Positions 14,678-23,586 of a stretch of DNA of 64,000 bases are shown piece by piece. This DNA comes from Ralstonia sp. A12. Its GTDB lineage: Bacteria > Pseudomonadota > Gammaproteobacteria > Burkholderiales > Burkholderiaceae. A program made the position numbers and the translations under genes. The notes under the pieces were generated by a model. It worked only from the letters and a program-made list of their open reading frames with translations. It was not told the DNA's origin and did no database searches. The stretch is taken from NCBI RefSeq assembly GCF_000801955.1, contig NZ_JSZO01000007.1, forward strand, positions 310,001-374,000, written 5' to 3'. Position 1 is the first letter of the stretch. Each line of letters starts with the position of its first letter.

Positions 14678-17212
14678 ATGTCACGTTTTTCCGTCTGGAC
14701 CCAAGCCCTGCGCATGCTGCGCCGCGACTGGCGCGCTGGCGAGCTGAACCTGCTGCTCGTTGCGTTGGTGCTGGCTGTGGCCGCGCTGGCGTCTGTCAGC
14801 TTCCTCGCTGACCGCATGCACGCTGGCCTGGAGCGCGATGCCCGCCAGTTGATTGGCGCGGATGTGCTGGTCGTGTCCGATCAGCCGCTGCCCGCCGACA
14901 TCGAAGCGCATGCGCGCGCCGGCGGCCTGGAGGTCACGCATACCGCTACCTTCCCCAGCATGGCCAGCACGCTCACTAACGGGTCATCTGGCGAGCCGGC
15001 ATCGCAACTGGCAGCCATCAAGGCCGTGGATGCGGGATACCCGCTGCGCGGCGCCCTCAAGGTGAGCGGCGACGGGCGCGATACCGTCGGCACCCCCATC
15101 CGCGCAATTCCTTCCGCTGGCACGGTGTGGGTAGACGCACCACTGCTCGAAGCGTTAGGCCTGCGTGTGGGCGATGCCGTCCGCCTGGGCACGCGTACCT
15201 TCAAGATCGCCCACGTCATCACGCAAGAGTTGGATCGCGGCGCAGGCTTCATGAACTTTGCCCCGCGTGTGATGTTGCCGATGGCCGACCTGGCTTCCAC
15301 CGGCCTCGTCACCTATGGCAGCCGCGTCACGTATCGCTTGCTGGTGGCCGGGCCCGATGCCGCCACGGCTGCCTTTCGCAACTGGACCGAAAGCGAGTTG
15401 AAGACGCGCCAGGTGCGCGGCGTGCGCATCGAGTCGTTGCAGAATGGTCAGCCGCAGATGCGCGAAACGCTGGATCGCGCTGAGCGCTTCCTCTCGCTTG
15501 TCGCCTTGCTTGCGGCGATGATCGCAGCAGTGGCCATCACCATGGCAGCACGGCGCTACACCGCGCGGCATACCGATGCGGTGGCCATCATCAAGTGCCT
15601 CGGCCTGCGGCAGGGGCAGATCCTTGGGACGTTTGCGCTGGAGTTCCTGTTGATCGGCGTGCTTGGCTCGCTCGTGGGCGTGGCGCTGGGCTACGGCGCG
15701 CATTGGCTGCTGCTGGCTTCGCTGGGTGATCTGGTGACGGTGTCGTTGCCGGCGCCGTCTGCATGGCCGGCCGTGGTGGGGGTGACGGCGGGTCTGGTGC
15801 TGCTGGTGGGTTTTGCCGTGCCGCCGCTGCTGAGCCTCGTGCGCGTGCCGCCGCTGCGCGTGCTGCGGCGTGACGTGAGTGAGCGCGCCATTGCCGCGTG
15901 GGTTGGCTATGCGTTGGGAGCGGCGGCGTTCTTTGCGCTGCTGGTGGTGTCTGCGCGCGATGTGAAACTGGGGGCGTTGACGGCGGGCGGGTTTGCCGGC
16001 GCCATCCTTGTTTTCGCGTTGCTGGCGGCCGCTGGGTTGCGCGCGTTGGCGGTATCGCTCGGGCGTGGCCGTGCGCTGGGCGTGGGCTGGCGTTTTGCGC
16101 TGGCCGTGCTGGAGCGCCGTCGCGGTGTGAGCGTGCTGCAAACCGTTGCCTTGGCTGTCGGGCTGATGGCACTGCTGCTGCTTGCCATGACGCGCAATGA
16201 CCTGATTCGCTCGTGGCACAACGCCACGCCGGCCGATGCACCCAATCGCTTCATCATCAACATCCAGCCGGATCAGATGGAGGCGGTGTCGCAAGCGCTG
16301 TCGCAGGCGGGCGTGGCCGATCCGAAGCTCTACCCGATGGTGCGCGGGCGCCTGACGCAGGTGAACGGTCAGACCATCGGCCGCGAGACGTATGCGGAAT
16401 CCCGCGCTCGTAACCTGATCGAGCGCGAGTTCAACCTCTCCTACGCGACGGAACAGCCACCCGAGAATCGCATCATCGCCGGCCAGTGGTTTGGCGGGCA
16501 GAAGCCCGAGGCGTCGGTGGAAGAGGGCATCGCCAAGACGCTGAACTTGCGCCTGGGCGACGTGCTGCGTTTCGACGTTGCCGGGCAGACGGTGGATGCG
16601 CCCATCACGTCATTGCGCAAGCTCGACTGGAGCTCGATGCGCGTGAACTTCTTCGTGATCCTGCCGCCCGTGGCACTGCACGACATGCCGCAGACTTACG
16701 TGACGGCGTTCCGGATTCCTGCGGGGCAGGCCGATCTACCGTCTAAGCTGGTGCGCGAGTTCCCGAACCTGACGGTGGTAGATACCGAGTTGATTTTGCA
16801 GCAGGTGCAGGGTGTACTGGATCAGGTGACGGTGGCGGTAGAGTTCTTGTTCGTCTTCACGTTGGCGGCGGGTGTGCTGGTGCTGTACGCCGCGCTGTCT
16901 GGCTCGCGCGACGAGCGCCTGCGCGATGCCGGCGTGCTGCGCGCGCTGGGCGCGGGCTCCGGCATCGTGCGGCAGACGCAATACGCTGAGGTGCTGATCG
17001 TCGGTGGCTTGGCCGGATTGATGGCGGGTCTGGGCGCCATCGCTATTGGCTGGGTGCTGTCGGCGCATGTGTTCGACTTCCCGTATCGATTCAACCCGGC
17101 GATCTTGCCGGTGGGCATCGTGGGCGGCATGCTGTGCGCCTTTGCCGGTGGCTGGCTGGGTTTGCGCGACGTGCTGCGTCGCCCAGCCATGGCGACGCTG
17201 CGGGATGCCTGA
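14678..17212 (+). CDS. FtsX-like ABC transporter permease (YbbP type)
   Basis: The 844-residue inner-membrane protein has an N-terminal helix (about 17-40), a large periplasmic MacB-like domain, and two FtsX permease modules of 3-4 helices each (about 270-420 and 700-840), plus a central helix cluster. YbbP-type permeases normally pair with a YbbA ATPase and are linked to export of lipids or lipoproteins. No ATPase gene is adjacent. I chose the ATG at 14678; a GTG at 14639 is also open. Neither has a good ribosome-binding site. The downstream globin gene starts 27 bases later. Confidence 0.85.
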   Translation: MSRFSVWTQALRMLRRDWRAGELNLLLVALVLAVAALASVSFLADRMHAGLERDARQLIGADVLVVSDQPLPADIEAHARAGGLEVTHTATFPSMASTLTNGSSGEPASQLAAIKAVDAGYPLRGALKVSGDGRDTVGTPIRAIPSAGTVWVDAPLLEALGLRVGDAVRLGTRTFKIAHVITQELDRGAGFMNFAPRVMLPMADLASTGLVTYGSRVTYRLLVAGPDAATAAFRNWTESELKTRQVRGVRIESLQNGQPQMRETLDRAERFLSLVALLAAMIAAVAITMAARRYTARHTDAVAIIKCLGLRQGQILGTFALEFLLIGVLGSLVGVALGYGAHWLLLASLGDLVTVSLPAPSAWPAVVGVTAGLVLLVGFAVPPLLSLVRVPPLRVLRRDVSERAIAAWVGYALGAAAFFALLVVSARDVKLGALTAGGFAGAILVFALLAAAGLRALAVSLGRGRALGVGWRFALAVLERRRGVSVLQTVALAVGLMALLLLAMTRNDLIRSWHNATPADAPNRFIINIQPDQMEAVSQALSQAGVADPKLYPMVRGRLTQVNGQTIGRETYAESRARNLIEREFNLSYATEQPPENRIIAGQWFGGQKPEASVEEGIAKTLNLRLGDVLRFDVAGQTVDAPITSLRKLDWSSMRVNFFVILPPVALHDMPQTYVTAFRIPAGQADLPSKLVREFPNLTVVDTELILQQVQGVLDQVTVAVEFLFVFTLAAGVLVLYAALSGSRDERLRDAGVLRALGAGSGIVRQTQYAEVLIVGGLAGLMAGLGAIAIGWVLSAHVFDFPYRFNPAILPVGIVGGMLCAFAGGWLGLRDVLRRPAMATLRDA

Positions 17213-17239
17213 AGGTTTTTTTGACGTGATTGACGCTGT

Positions 17240-17644
17240 ATGACTGACGCAACTTCCGGCCAGGAAACCCTGGCCTTCGACCTGATTGGCGGCGAGGCGT
17301 GTGTGCGCGAACTCGTCGACCGTTTCTATGACCTGATGGACCTTGATCCCGAGTTTGCCGTGCTGCGTGGGGTGCACCCGCCCAGCCTGGATAGCGCGCG
17401 GGACAAGCTGTTCTGGTTCCTGTGCGGTTGGCTCGGTGGCCCGAACCACTACATCGAGCGTTTTGGCCACCCGCGTCTGCGCGCTCGCCATCTGCCATTC
17501 GAGATCGGCACGCAGGAGCGTGACCAGTGGATGCGCTGCATGGCACTCGCGATGCAAGACATCGGTCTGGATGAAGCGCTGCAGATGCGTCTCATGCAGG
17601 CCTTCTGGCAGACCGCCGACTGGATGCGCAATGTGCAGCGGTAA
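17240..17644 (+). CDS. Group II truncated haemoglobin
   Basis: The 134-residue 2-on-2 globin has key group II residues visible: Tyr30 (B10), proximal His84 (F8) in RARHLPFEIG, and Trp97 (G8) in RDQWMRCM. Such proteins bind O2 or NO and are linked to NO detoxification or redox chemistry. It is monocistronic or weakly coupled to the upstream permease. The following DUF924 gene starts 63 bases later with its own ribosome-binding site. Confidence 0.92.
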   Translation: MTDATSGQETLAFDLIGGEACVRELVDRFYDLMDLDPEFAVLRGVHPPSLDSARDKLFWFLCGWLGGPNHYIERFGHPRLRARHLPFEIGTQERDQWMRCMALAMQDIGLDEALQMRLMQAFWQTADWMRNVQR

Positions 17645-17707
17645 GTTACAGCGGGCGCCGCGCTAAGCGCACGCTGCAAGATAAGAACACCCTGAGGAGA
17701 CACCCGC

Positions 17708-18286
17708 ATGATCGGTTTGCCCACCGCCGACGACGTGCTCGCGTTCTGGTTCGGTACTGTGCCGCTCGTCGATCAACGATCGGTATGGTTCATCAAGTCC
17801 GACGAATTTGACGCAGAGATTCGCGCGCGTTTCCTGCCGTTGTGGGAGGCGTTGTCAACCGGCGAGGCCGATACGTGGATGGACACGCCGCTGGAAGCGA
17901 TTGCGCGCATCGTGGTGCTGGATCAGTTCTCGCGCAACATGTTCCGCAACAGCCCGCGCGCTTTTTCCAGCGACGCGGCGGCGCTGCATACCGCGCAGAT
18001 CGTCGTGGCCGCCGGTTGGGACGTGCAACTTCCAACGCGCTATCACCGCGCGTTCTGCTACCTGCCGTTCGAGCACAGCGAGACGCTGGCTGCGCAGGAC
18101 GAATCGATCCGCCTCTATACGCGCCTGCGTGACCAGGAGGGCGACGCAGACTCACTCATCTGGGCGGAGAAACATCGGGAGATCATTGCGCGCTTCGGGC
18201 GCTTCCCGCATCGCAATGGAGTGCTCGGGCGTGTGTCTACGCCCGAGGAGGTGCAGTTTCTGACCCAGCCCGGGTCGTCTTTCTAG
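17708..18286 (+). CDS. DUF924 family protein
   Basis: The 192-residue soluble, helical protein has family hallmarks DDVLAFWFG, an aromatic-rich N-terminus, IARIVVLDQFSRNMFRNSPRAF and YLPFEHSE. The fold is TPR-like. No enzymatic activity is established for the family, so function is unknown. The ribosome-binding site GAGGAG is a few bases before the ATG. It is convergent with the LOG gene 19 bases downstream. Confidence 0.88.
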   Translation: MIGLPTADDVLAFWFGTVPLVDQRSVWFIKSDEFDAEIRARFLPLWEALSTGEADTWMDTPLEAIARIVVLDQFSRNMFRNSPRAFSSDAAALHTAQIVVAAGWDVQLPTRYHRAFCYLPFEHSETLAAQDESIRLYTRLRDQEGDADSLIWAEKHREIIARFGRFPHRNGVLGRVSTPEEVQFLTQPGSSF

Positions 18287-18305
18287 ACGCGAGGCCGGGC
18301 GCGGC

Positions 18306-18890
18306 TCAGGTGCGCTCGCGGCGTTCCGACCACTTGTCGACCGTCTCGCGCGGTGCACGCGAGAGCATGTCGATCAGCTCGGCAGGGTTGTCGCTCACGT
18401 GCAGCAGGTCGGCGTGGTGGCGCTTGAGGAAGCCTTCCTGCACGGCGTGATCAATAAAGGCAAGCAGCTTGTCGTAGAAGCCCGCCACGTTCAGCAAGCC
18501 GATCGGCTTGTTGTGATAGCCGAGTTGCAGCCACGTGAAGGTTTCGAACAGCTCTTCGTACGTGCCCACGCCGCCGGGCATGGCGATGAAGGCATCCGCA
18601 CGGTCAGCCATCATCTGCTTGCGCTGGTGCATGCTGTCGACGACGTGCAGCTCGGTCAGCTCCTTGTGGCCGACCTCCTTGCGCACCAACGACTTCGGGA
18701 TGATGCCGATGACTGGGCTGCCGCCATGCAGCACCGCATCCGCCACGATGCCCATCAGGCCGACGTTGCCGCCGCCGTAGACGAGCGTGAGGCCACGCTG
18801 GACCATCTCATTGCCCAGCGCAATGGCGCCGGTCTTGTAGTCCGGGCGTTCGCCCGGGCTGGAACCGCAATAGACGCAGATCGATTTCAT
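18306..18890 (-). CDS. LOG-family protein (cytokinin riboside 5'-monophosphate phosphoribohydrolase-like)
   Basis: The 194-residue Rossmann protein of the TIGR00730/LOG family has the nucleotide-binding GGGNVGLMG (39-47) and the catalytic motif PGGVGTYEE (105-113). The family cleaves cytokinin nucleotides or AMP-like nucleoside monophosphates to base plus ribose 5-phosphate. In plant-associated relatives it can release active cytokinin, but it is also a general nucleotide-salvage enzyme. Its ATG overlaps the stop of the upstream TetR gene (ATGA), so the pair is translationally coupled. Confidence 0.9.
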   Translation of the reverse strand: MKSICVYCGSSPGERPDYKTGAIALGNEMVQRGLTLVYGGGNVGLMGIVADAVLHGGSPVIGIIPKSLVRKEVGHKELTELHVVDSMHQRKQMMADRADAFIAMPGGVGTYEELFETFTWLQLGYHNKPIGLLNVAGFYDKLLAFIDHAVQEGFLKRHHADLLHVSDNPAELIDMLSRAPRETVDKWSERRERT

Positions 18891-19600
18891 TTGGCAGGAG
18901 TGGTGGTGCCGCCGGCAGAGCCCAGGGGCGGATCGTTGCTGCGGCTGACCGCGAGCAGATCGAAGGCACGGCGAGGCTTGCCGCGCAGGTAAGGCGCCAG
19001 GATAGACAGGATGTGGTAACTCGCGCCGTGCAGGTGGTCACGGATCGCGTTCTGGTCGTTGTACTGACGCGGGTGCTGCACGAACTGGAACGACAGCCAG
19101 TAGGTGGCGATCACCACGATGTTGGTGCAGATCGCATCGACTTGGACGGGCGTGGCTTCCATCTCGCCGTCTTCAATGAACTGGTGGCAGATGTCCATGG
19201 CGAAGTGGCGCTTCTGCTCGACGATGCGCTTGAAGTTCAGCTCCAGCATGCGGTTGCGTGCCAGCAGATCGTTGATGTCGCGATACAGGAAGCGGTAGTT
19301 CCACAAGAACTCCGACATGTACTGCAGATAACCCCAGGTCTCGTCCAGTGTGGCCTTGTGGTCGTCCGGCAGCTTCAGGCGGCGCGCGATCTCTTGCTCG
19401 AACTGCACGAAGATCGAGTTGATGATGTCGTCTTTGTTGCGGAAGTGGTAGTACAGGTTGCCCGGGCTGATCTCGAGCTCTTCGGCAATCGTCGTGGTGG
19501 TGACGTTGGGCTCGCCCAGCTCGTTGAACAGGCGCAGCGATACTTCGAGGATGCGGTCGCGCGTGCGGCGTGGGCCGGTGGAATGCTGCTTGGTTTCCAT
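18887..19600 (-). CDS. TetR-family transcriptional regulator
   Basis: The 237-residue protein has an N-terminal TetR helix-turn-helix (about residues 12-60; TTTTIAEELEISPGNLYYHFRNKDDII) and an all-helical effector domain resembling the TetR_C-type regulators of Burkholderiales. The ATG at 19600 is chosen; the longer upstream frame runs through other genes. It overlaps the LOG gene by four bases, so the two share a transcript. Ligand and targets cannot be read from the sequence. Confidence 0.9.
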   Translation of the reverse strand: METKQHSTGPRRTRDRILEVSLRLFNELGEPNVTTTTIAEELEISPGNLYYHFRNKDDIINSIFVQFEQEIARRLKLPDDHKATLDETWGYLQYMSEFLWNYRFLYRDINDLLARNRMLELNFKRIVEQKRHFAMDICHQFIEDGEMEATPVQVDAICTNIVVIATYWLSFQFVQHPRQYNDQNAIRDHLHGASYHILSILAPYLRGKPRRAFDLLAVSRSNDPPLGSAGGTTTPAK

Positions 19601-19740
19601 TGAACTGCCAAGGCCGGTGGCCCTGTCTCCGTGGCGTGTGTGTGCCCGGATTATAAAAGATCGTGCTGCAGCAACGACTCCCCACATGCAGTGGGGCAGA
19701 CATTGCCAAACGTTATCGCCGCGAGTGCGCGGGTAAGCCC

Positions 19741-20205
19741 TTAGCGCAACAGCGATGCCACCCACGGCCAGGCGATCGCCACCCATGTCCCCACGCACAG
19801 CAGCAGGGCCAGCATGACGGCCGCGCTGCCGAAATCCTTGGCGCGCTTGGACAGCCCGTGCTGCTCCAGTGAGATGCGGTCGACCGCGGCTTCCACGCTC
19901 GAATTGAGCAGCTCGACGATCAGCACCAGCACCAGTGTGCCGATCATCATGATGCGCTCCACCACCGTAGCGGGAATGACGAACGCGCATGGCAACAGGA
20001 TCGCGCACAGCGTCAGCTCCTGGCGGAACGCGCTTTCCTCGTCGATGGCGAAGCGGATGCCGCTGATGGAGTTCTTGAGCGCGAACCACGCCCGCGCGAT
20101 GCCCCGGTTGCCCTTGTGCGGGTTGTCGGCCGGCGAATAGGCGCCTGCCGCGGGCGGCGTGGCTGGGTCTGCTAATGGCCGATCGGGCGGCGTGGTCGGC
20201 TTCAT
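19741..20205 (-). CDS. dgkA: Diacylglycerol kinase
   Basis: The 154-residue membrane protein of the DgkA family phosphorylates diacylglycerol to phosphatidic acid. It has a polar N-terminal extension (about 35 residues) followed by the conserved RAWFALKNSISGIRFAIDEESAFRQE amphipathic region, catalytic ELLNSSVEAAVDR, and three transmembrane helices. I chose the ATG at 20205 over an in-frame TTG at 20214. It lies 12 bases after the glycosyltransferase gene and completes a lipid trio: PlcP-like enzyme releases diacylglycerol, Agt-like enzyme glycosylates it, and this enzyme recycles it. Confidence 0.92.
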   Translation of the reverse strand: MKPTTPPDRPLADPATPPAAGAYSPADNPHKGNRGIARAWFALKNSISGIRFAIDEESAFRQELTLCAILLPCAFVIPATVVERIMMIGTLVLVLIVELLNSSVEAAVDRISLEQHGLSKRAKDFGSAAVMLALLLCVGTWVAIAWPWVASLLR

Positions 20206-20217
20206 GGAACGCAAGGC

Positions 20218-21336
20218 TTAAGCGCCCGTGGCGGTCGAGGGTTGAGCGGTCTTGGCATCGCCGGATTGTACGGCGGGCATCGGACGCAAGTGCGCCAGGA
20301 ATTGCTCGGAAGCCGCTCGCCATGAGAATTTCTCGGCGTGTGCGCGGGCCGTCGGTCGGTCGATGCGCAGCGCTTCGAGGCAGGCTTCGCGCAGGTCTTC
20401 GCGCAGCGCACCGGCCGGCGAGTCGCCCAGCACGTCGATCGGGCCCGTCACCGGGTAGGCCGCCACAGGCAGGCCGCTGGCCAGCGCTTCGAGCAGCACC
20501 AGCCCAAACGTATCCGTGCGGCTCGGGAAGACGAACACATCGGCCGAGGCGTACACCTTGGCCAGCTCCGGCTGCTTGAGCACGCCCAGGTAGTTTGCGT
20601 TCGGGTACTTTGCCTTCAGGCCGGCCAGCGCCGGGCCTTCGCCCACCACCCACTTGGAGCCGGGCAGGTCCAGCTCCAGAAACGCTTCCACGTTCTTCTC
20701 CACGGCCACGCGGCCGACGTACAAGAAGATCGGGTGAGCCGTGTTGAGTACGGTGCCGCGCTGGGAGGTGAAGACGTCCAGGTCTACGCCGCGCGTCCAC
20801 AGCACGCCGTTGGTGATGCCGTAGTCGGCGAGGTCTTTCAGCACCACGGGCGTTGGCGCCATCACCGCTTGAGCGGGGCTATGGAACCAGCGCAGGAAGC
20901 GATACGTCCAGGCCAGCGGAATGCCGAAGCGTGCCTGCACGTACTCCGGAAAGCGCGTGTGGTACGCCGTCGTGTAGGGCAGCTTGTGGCGTAGCGCATA
21001 GGCGCGTGCGGCCAGGCCCAGCGGGCCTTCGGTGGCGATGTGCAACGCCTGTGGGGCGAACTGTTCGATGCGCTCACGCACGCGCTTGGCCGGCAGGATC
21101 GAGAGGCGGATTTCCGGATACGTCGGGCACGGCACCGTCTTGAATTCGAGCGGCGTGATCATGTCGACGATGTGGCCCATCGCTTCAAGCTCACGGCGCG
21201 TCTGAGTGAGGGTACGGACGACGCCGTTGACCTGCGGTTCCCAGGCATCGGTGACGATCAAGACTTTCACGGGCTCTCCTTGGGGGGTAGGTTGGGCGGC
21301 GGCAGGCTGCGCAAGGTCGATGTTGGTGTTCGTCAT
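20218..21336 (-). CDS. GT4-family glycosyltransferase, Agt-like (candidate diacylglycerol glycosyltransferase)
   Basis: The 372-residue GT-B enzyme has N-terminal VLIVTDAWEPQVNGVVRTL, HIATEGPLGLAARAY and TTAYHTRFPEYVQARF in the acceptor domain. The donor domain has YVGRVAVEKNVEAF and the E-x7-E region FPSRTDTFGLVLLEALASG. These segments recall Agrobacterium/Rhodobacterales Agt, which glycosylates diacylglycerol during phosphate limitation. The ATG at 21336 has GGAAG at suitable spacing; an ATG at 21348 overlaps the upstream stop. It follows the PlcP-like gene directly. The lipid acceptor is inferred; a sugar-polymer acceptor is the main alternative. Confidence 0.82.
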   Translation of the reverse strand: MTNTNIDLAQPAAAQPTPQGEPVKVLIVTDAWEPQVNGVVRTLTQTRRELEAMGHIVDMITPLEFKTVPCPTYPEIRLSILPAKRVRERIEQFAPQALHIATEGPLGLAARAYALRHKLPYTTAYHTRFPEYVQARFGIPLAWTYRFLRWFHSPAQAVMAPTPVVLKDLADYGITNGVLWTRGVDLDVFTSQRGTVLNTAHPIFLYVGRVAVEKNVEAFLELDLPGSKWVVGEGPALAGLKAKYPNANYLGVLKQPELAKVYASADVFVFPSRTDTFGLVLLEALASGLPVAAYPVTGPIDVLGDSPAGALREDLREACLEALRIDRPTARAHAEKFSWRAASEQFLAHLRPMPAVQSGDAKTAQPSTATGA

Positions 21337-21347
21337 GTGGGCTTCCA

Positions 21348-22400
21348 TCAGGCGGCAGCCGCAGCGGCACGGCGGGCGCGGCGGGAGGTGGGCGGTGCGT
21401 CGAGCAGGTGCGTCCAGTAGACGATCTGCAGTTCGCCTTCCATGGTTTCGACCAGGGCGGAGAGGCTCTCCACCCAGTCGCCGTCGTTGCAATAGAGCTG
21501 ACCGTCGATCTCGCGGATCTCGGCCTTGTGGATGTGCCCGCAGACCACGCCATCGCAGCCGCGGCGGCGCGCTTCGTCGGTCATCACGCGCTCGAACGAG
21601 TTGATGAAGTTGACCGCGTTCTTGACCTGATGCTTGAGGTATTGCGACAGCGACCAGTACGGAAACCCCAGCCGCACACGGATGCTGTTGAAGTGCCGGT
21701 TCATCGCCAGGATGAAGGTGTAGAGCGTGTCGCCCACGTAGGCGAGCCAGCGCGCGTGCTGCATCACGCCGTCGAACAGATCACCGTGCACGACCCATAG
21801 GCGTTTGCCTGTGGCGGTCACATGTACCGCATCTTCCGCGACTTCGATATCGCCGAAGTTCAGACCATGGAACTGGCGCGCCATCTCGTCATGGTTGCCC
21901 GGGATGAACACCACGCGGGTGCCCTTGCGCGCGCGGCGCAGCACCTTCTGCACCACGTCGTTGTGCGCCTGTGGCCAGTACCAGCCCTTGCGCAGTTGCC
22001 AGCCGTCGACGATGTCGCCGACGAGGTACAGCGTGTCGGATTCGTTGTGCTTGAGGAAGTCGAGCAGGTAGTCGGCCTGGCAGCCGGCGGTGCCGAGGTG
22101 GATATCCGACAGCCAGATGGTGCGGTAGCGGTGAATTTTTTCGGCAGGTGGGTCGGCGTCCTTGTCGGCCAACTGGTCGGGTACCAGGGCCGGGATTGGT
22201 GCCGAGGCGGGTGCCTCGTGATCACGCACATCGCCGCGGCCTGCAGGTACGGCCGAGCCCAGCGCGCCGGCGGCGAGTCCGGCGGCCATTTGCATCAGAG
22301 GCGGTGGAGCGTTCCAGTCGGAACCGGTGAGGGGGGCGGCGCGAAAGCGTTGCGCGAGGCGGCGAAGAAAACCAGGGCTGGGCAGATTTGGCAGGACCAT
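21348..22400 (-). CDS. PlcP-like metallophosphoesterase (candidate phospholipase C)
   Basis: The 350-residue calcineurin-like phosphoesterase has metal ligands Asp99-x-His101 (WLSDIHLG), Asp129 (LVGDIVDGW), Asn169-His170-Asp171, His205 (VVHGD) and His289-x-His291 (CGHIH). It is close in appearance to the COG2908 subgroup that includes Sinorhizobium PlcP, not to short LpxH. PlcP cuts phospholipid head groups to give diacylglycerol under phosphate stress. About 85 low-complexity residues precede the domain, so the true start could be later (for example Met36). It is the first gene of the trio and has Pho-box-like repeats upstream. Confidence 0.82.
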   Translation of the reverse strand: MVLPNLPSPGFLRRLAQRFRAAPLTGSDWNAPPPLMQMAAGLAAGALGSAVPAGRGDVRDHEAPASAPIPALVPDQLADKDADPPAEKIHRYRTIWLSDIHLGTAGCQADYLLDFLKHNESDTLYLVGDIVDGWQLRKGWYWPQAHNDVVQKVLRRARKGTRVVFIPGNHDEMARQFHGLNFGDIEVAEDAVHVTATGKRLWVVHGDLFDGVMQHARWLAYVGDTLYTFILAMNRHFNSIRVRLGFPYWSLSQYLKHQVKNAVNFINSFERVMTDEARRRGCDGVVCGHIHKAEIREIDGQLYCNDGDWVESLSALVETMEGELQIVYWTHLLDAPPTSRRARRAAAAAA

Positions 22401-22454
22401 GTCGGCAACAGAGGCTGCGTTGGACGGATTTCGCCACCGCTGCGTGAATAAGCC

Positions 22455-22481
22455 GTGTCAGAAACATGACCGTCACATGAC
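22455..22481 (-). promoter_or_regulatory. Candidate Pho box (three 11-bp-phased repeats)
   Basis: On the minus strand GTCAT occurs at 22481-22477 and 22470-22466, and GACAC at 22459-22455, each offset by exactly 11 bases. PhoB boxes are 11-bp direct repeats with a TGTCA core, so spacing and core match, though the flanking bases are GC-shifted. The site is 55-81 bases upstream of the PlcP-like ATG, where PhoB would replace a -35 box. A weak -10 (TTATTC) lies just downstream. Confidence 0.55.
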
Positions 22482-22536
22482 GTGATTGCCAAGGAATATC
22501 AGGGCGTGCGCCGGAGACCTTTGCCCAGCGTGCGTT

Positions 22537-23556
22537 TCAAGGAGATGAGGCGGGCGGGGTGCCTTCGATGCGTGTCAGTTCTGCCAGCACGGCATCGCGC
22601 ACGTGTGCGTCGCATAGCAGCGACACATGGCCGATACCGGAGAACGGCACGTGTCGCGCACCCTCTAGCCAGGACGCACCGGCCGGCCCGACGATGGAGT
22701 CGTGCCACGAGAAGATCGATGTGATACGCGCCCGTACGGCCGGCGTTTCGGATGCTGCAAGCTGACGCAGCCATGCGCTGGCCCAGGCCATCTGCCGCAC
22801 GTTGCGCCCGCGCCCACTGCGCGCCATCGCCGTGCCGCGATGTGGCGTGCCAAGCGTGATGACGTGGGCGATCGGGCAAGCATCCGATGCTTGCCGCAGC
22901 AGCGCACGTGCAGCCAGCCCGCCCATGCTGTGGCAAAGCAGTACGGGCGCACGGCCGTATGCATGCGCCATCCGAGCGGCAACCGTTGCGATGTCGTGGG
23001 CGTAGTCGTCAATGTCACCCAGCAATGGCATCAGATCGATGGCCTCGATCGGGTGACCGGCGGCGGCCAGATGTTTTTGCATCGGCAACCACACCGCACG
23101 GTTGCAACCGTACCCGTGGATCATCAGCACAGGCACACGCGTGCCATCATCTGTTGCCGTATCGAGCGCCGCCTGAGCGCGAAACGGCTGCAACACATTG
23201 AACATCCAAGCCACCGACACGCATTCACGCAGCCAGCAGGCGATGAAGCCGGCCACGCCGATGCGCTGCTCGCGCGGCACGGGCATGCGGTCCCACACCG
23301 GGTCATCCGGAATGGCCGTGCCCAGACTTGTGGATGCAATGAGGAATGCCCAGCCCACCGAGACGAGATAGCCGAGCACCAGTGCCGCTGCGGCAACGGC
23401 AGCCGCGCCCCACCAGTTCAGGTCGCCCCAGCGATGCGCTGTCCATGCGACCGCCAGCGTCGCCGCGCATTGCAGTGCCACGGCAATGCGGCGCGCGTTG
23501 GCTGCCGTCAGCGAAGCGAGGGGCGTGGAGGAGGTCGGCAGATCGGCGCGCGTCAT
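22537..23556 (-). CDS. Alpha/beta-hydrolase (lipase/esterase-like) with N-terminal membrane segments
   Basis: The 339-residue protein has two likely transmembrane segments (about 22-42 and 48-76), then an alpha/beta-hydrolase domain. The oxyanion-hole motif is MIHGYGCNRAVW (His147), the nucleophile elbow is CHSMGG (Ser210), and a late His lies in GIGHVSLL. It resembles triacylglycerol lipases and PGAP1-like hydrolases; the substrate is unknown. It is the last gene of the leftward sigma-factor cluster, 30 bases after the RDD gene. About 135 bases separate it from the PlcP-like gene. Confidence 0.85.
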   Translation of the reverse strand: MTRADLPTSSTPLASLTAANARRIAVALQCAATLAVAWTAHRWGDLNWWGAAAVAAAALVLGYLVSVGWAFLIASTSLGTAIPDDPVWDRMPVPREQRIGVAGFIACWLRECVSVAWMFNVLQPFRAQAALDTATDDGTRVPVLMIHGYGCNRAVWLPMQKHLAAAGHPIEAIDLMPLLGDIDDYAHDIATVAARMAHAYGRAPVLLCHSMGGLAARALLRQASDACPIAHVITLGTPHRGTAMARSGRGRNVRQMAWASAWLRQLAASETPAVRARITSIFSWHDSIVGPAGASWLEGARHVPFSGIGHVSLLCDAHVRDAVLAELTRIEGTPPASSP

Positions 23557-23586
23557 GGAATGTGCCGTCGCCGAAGATGCGATCGA

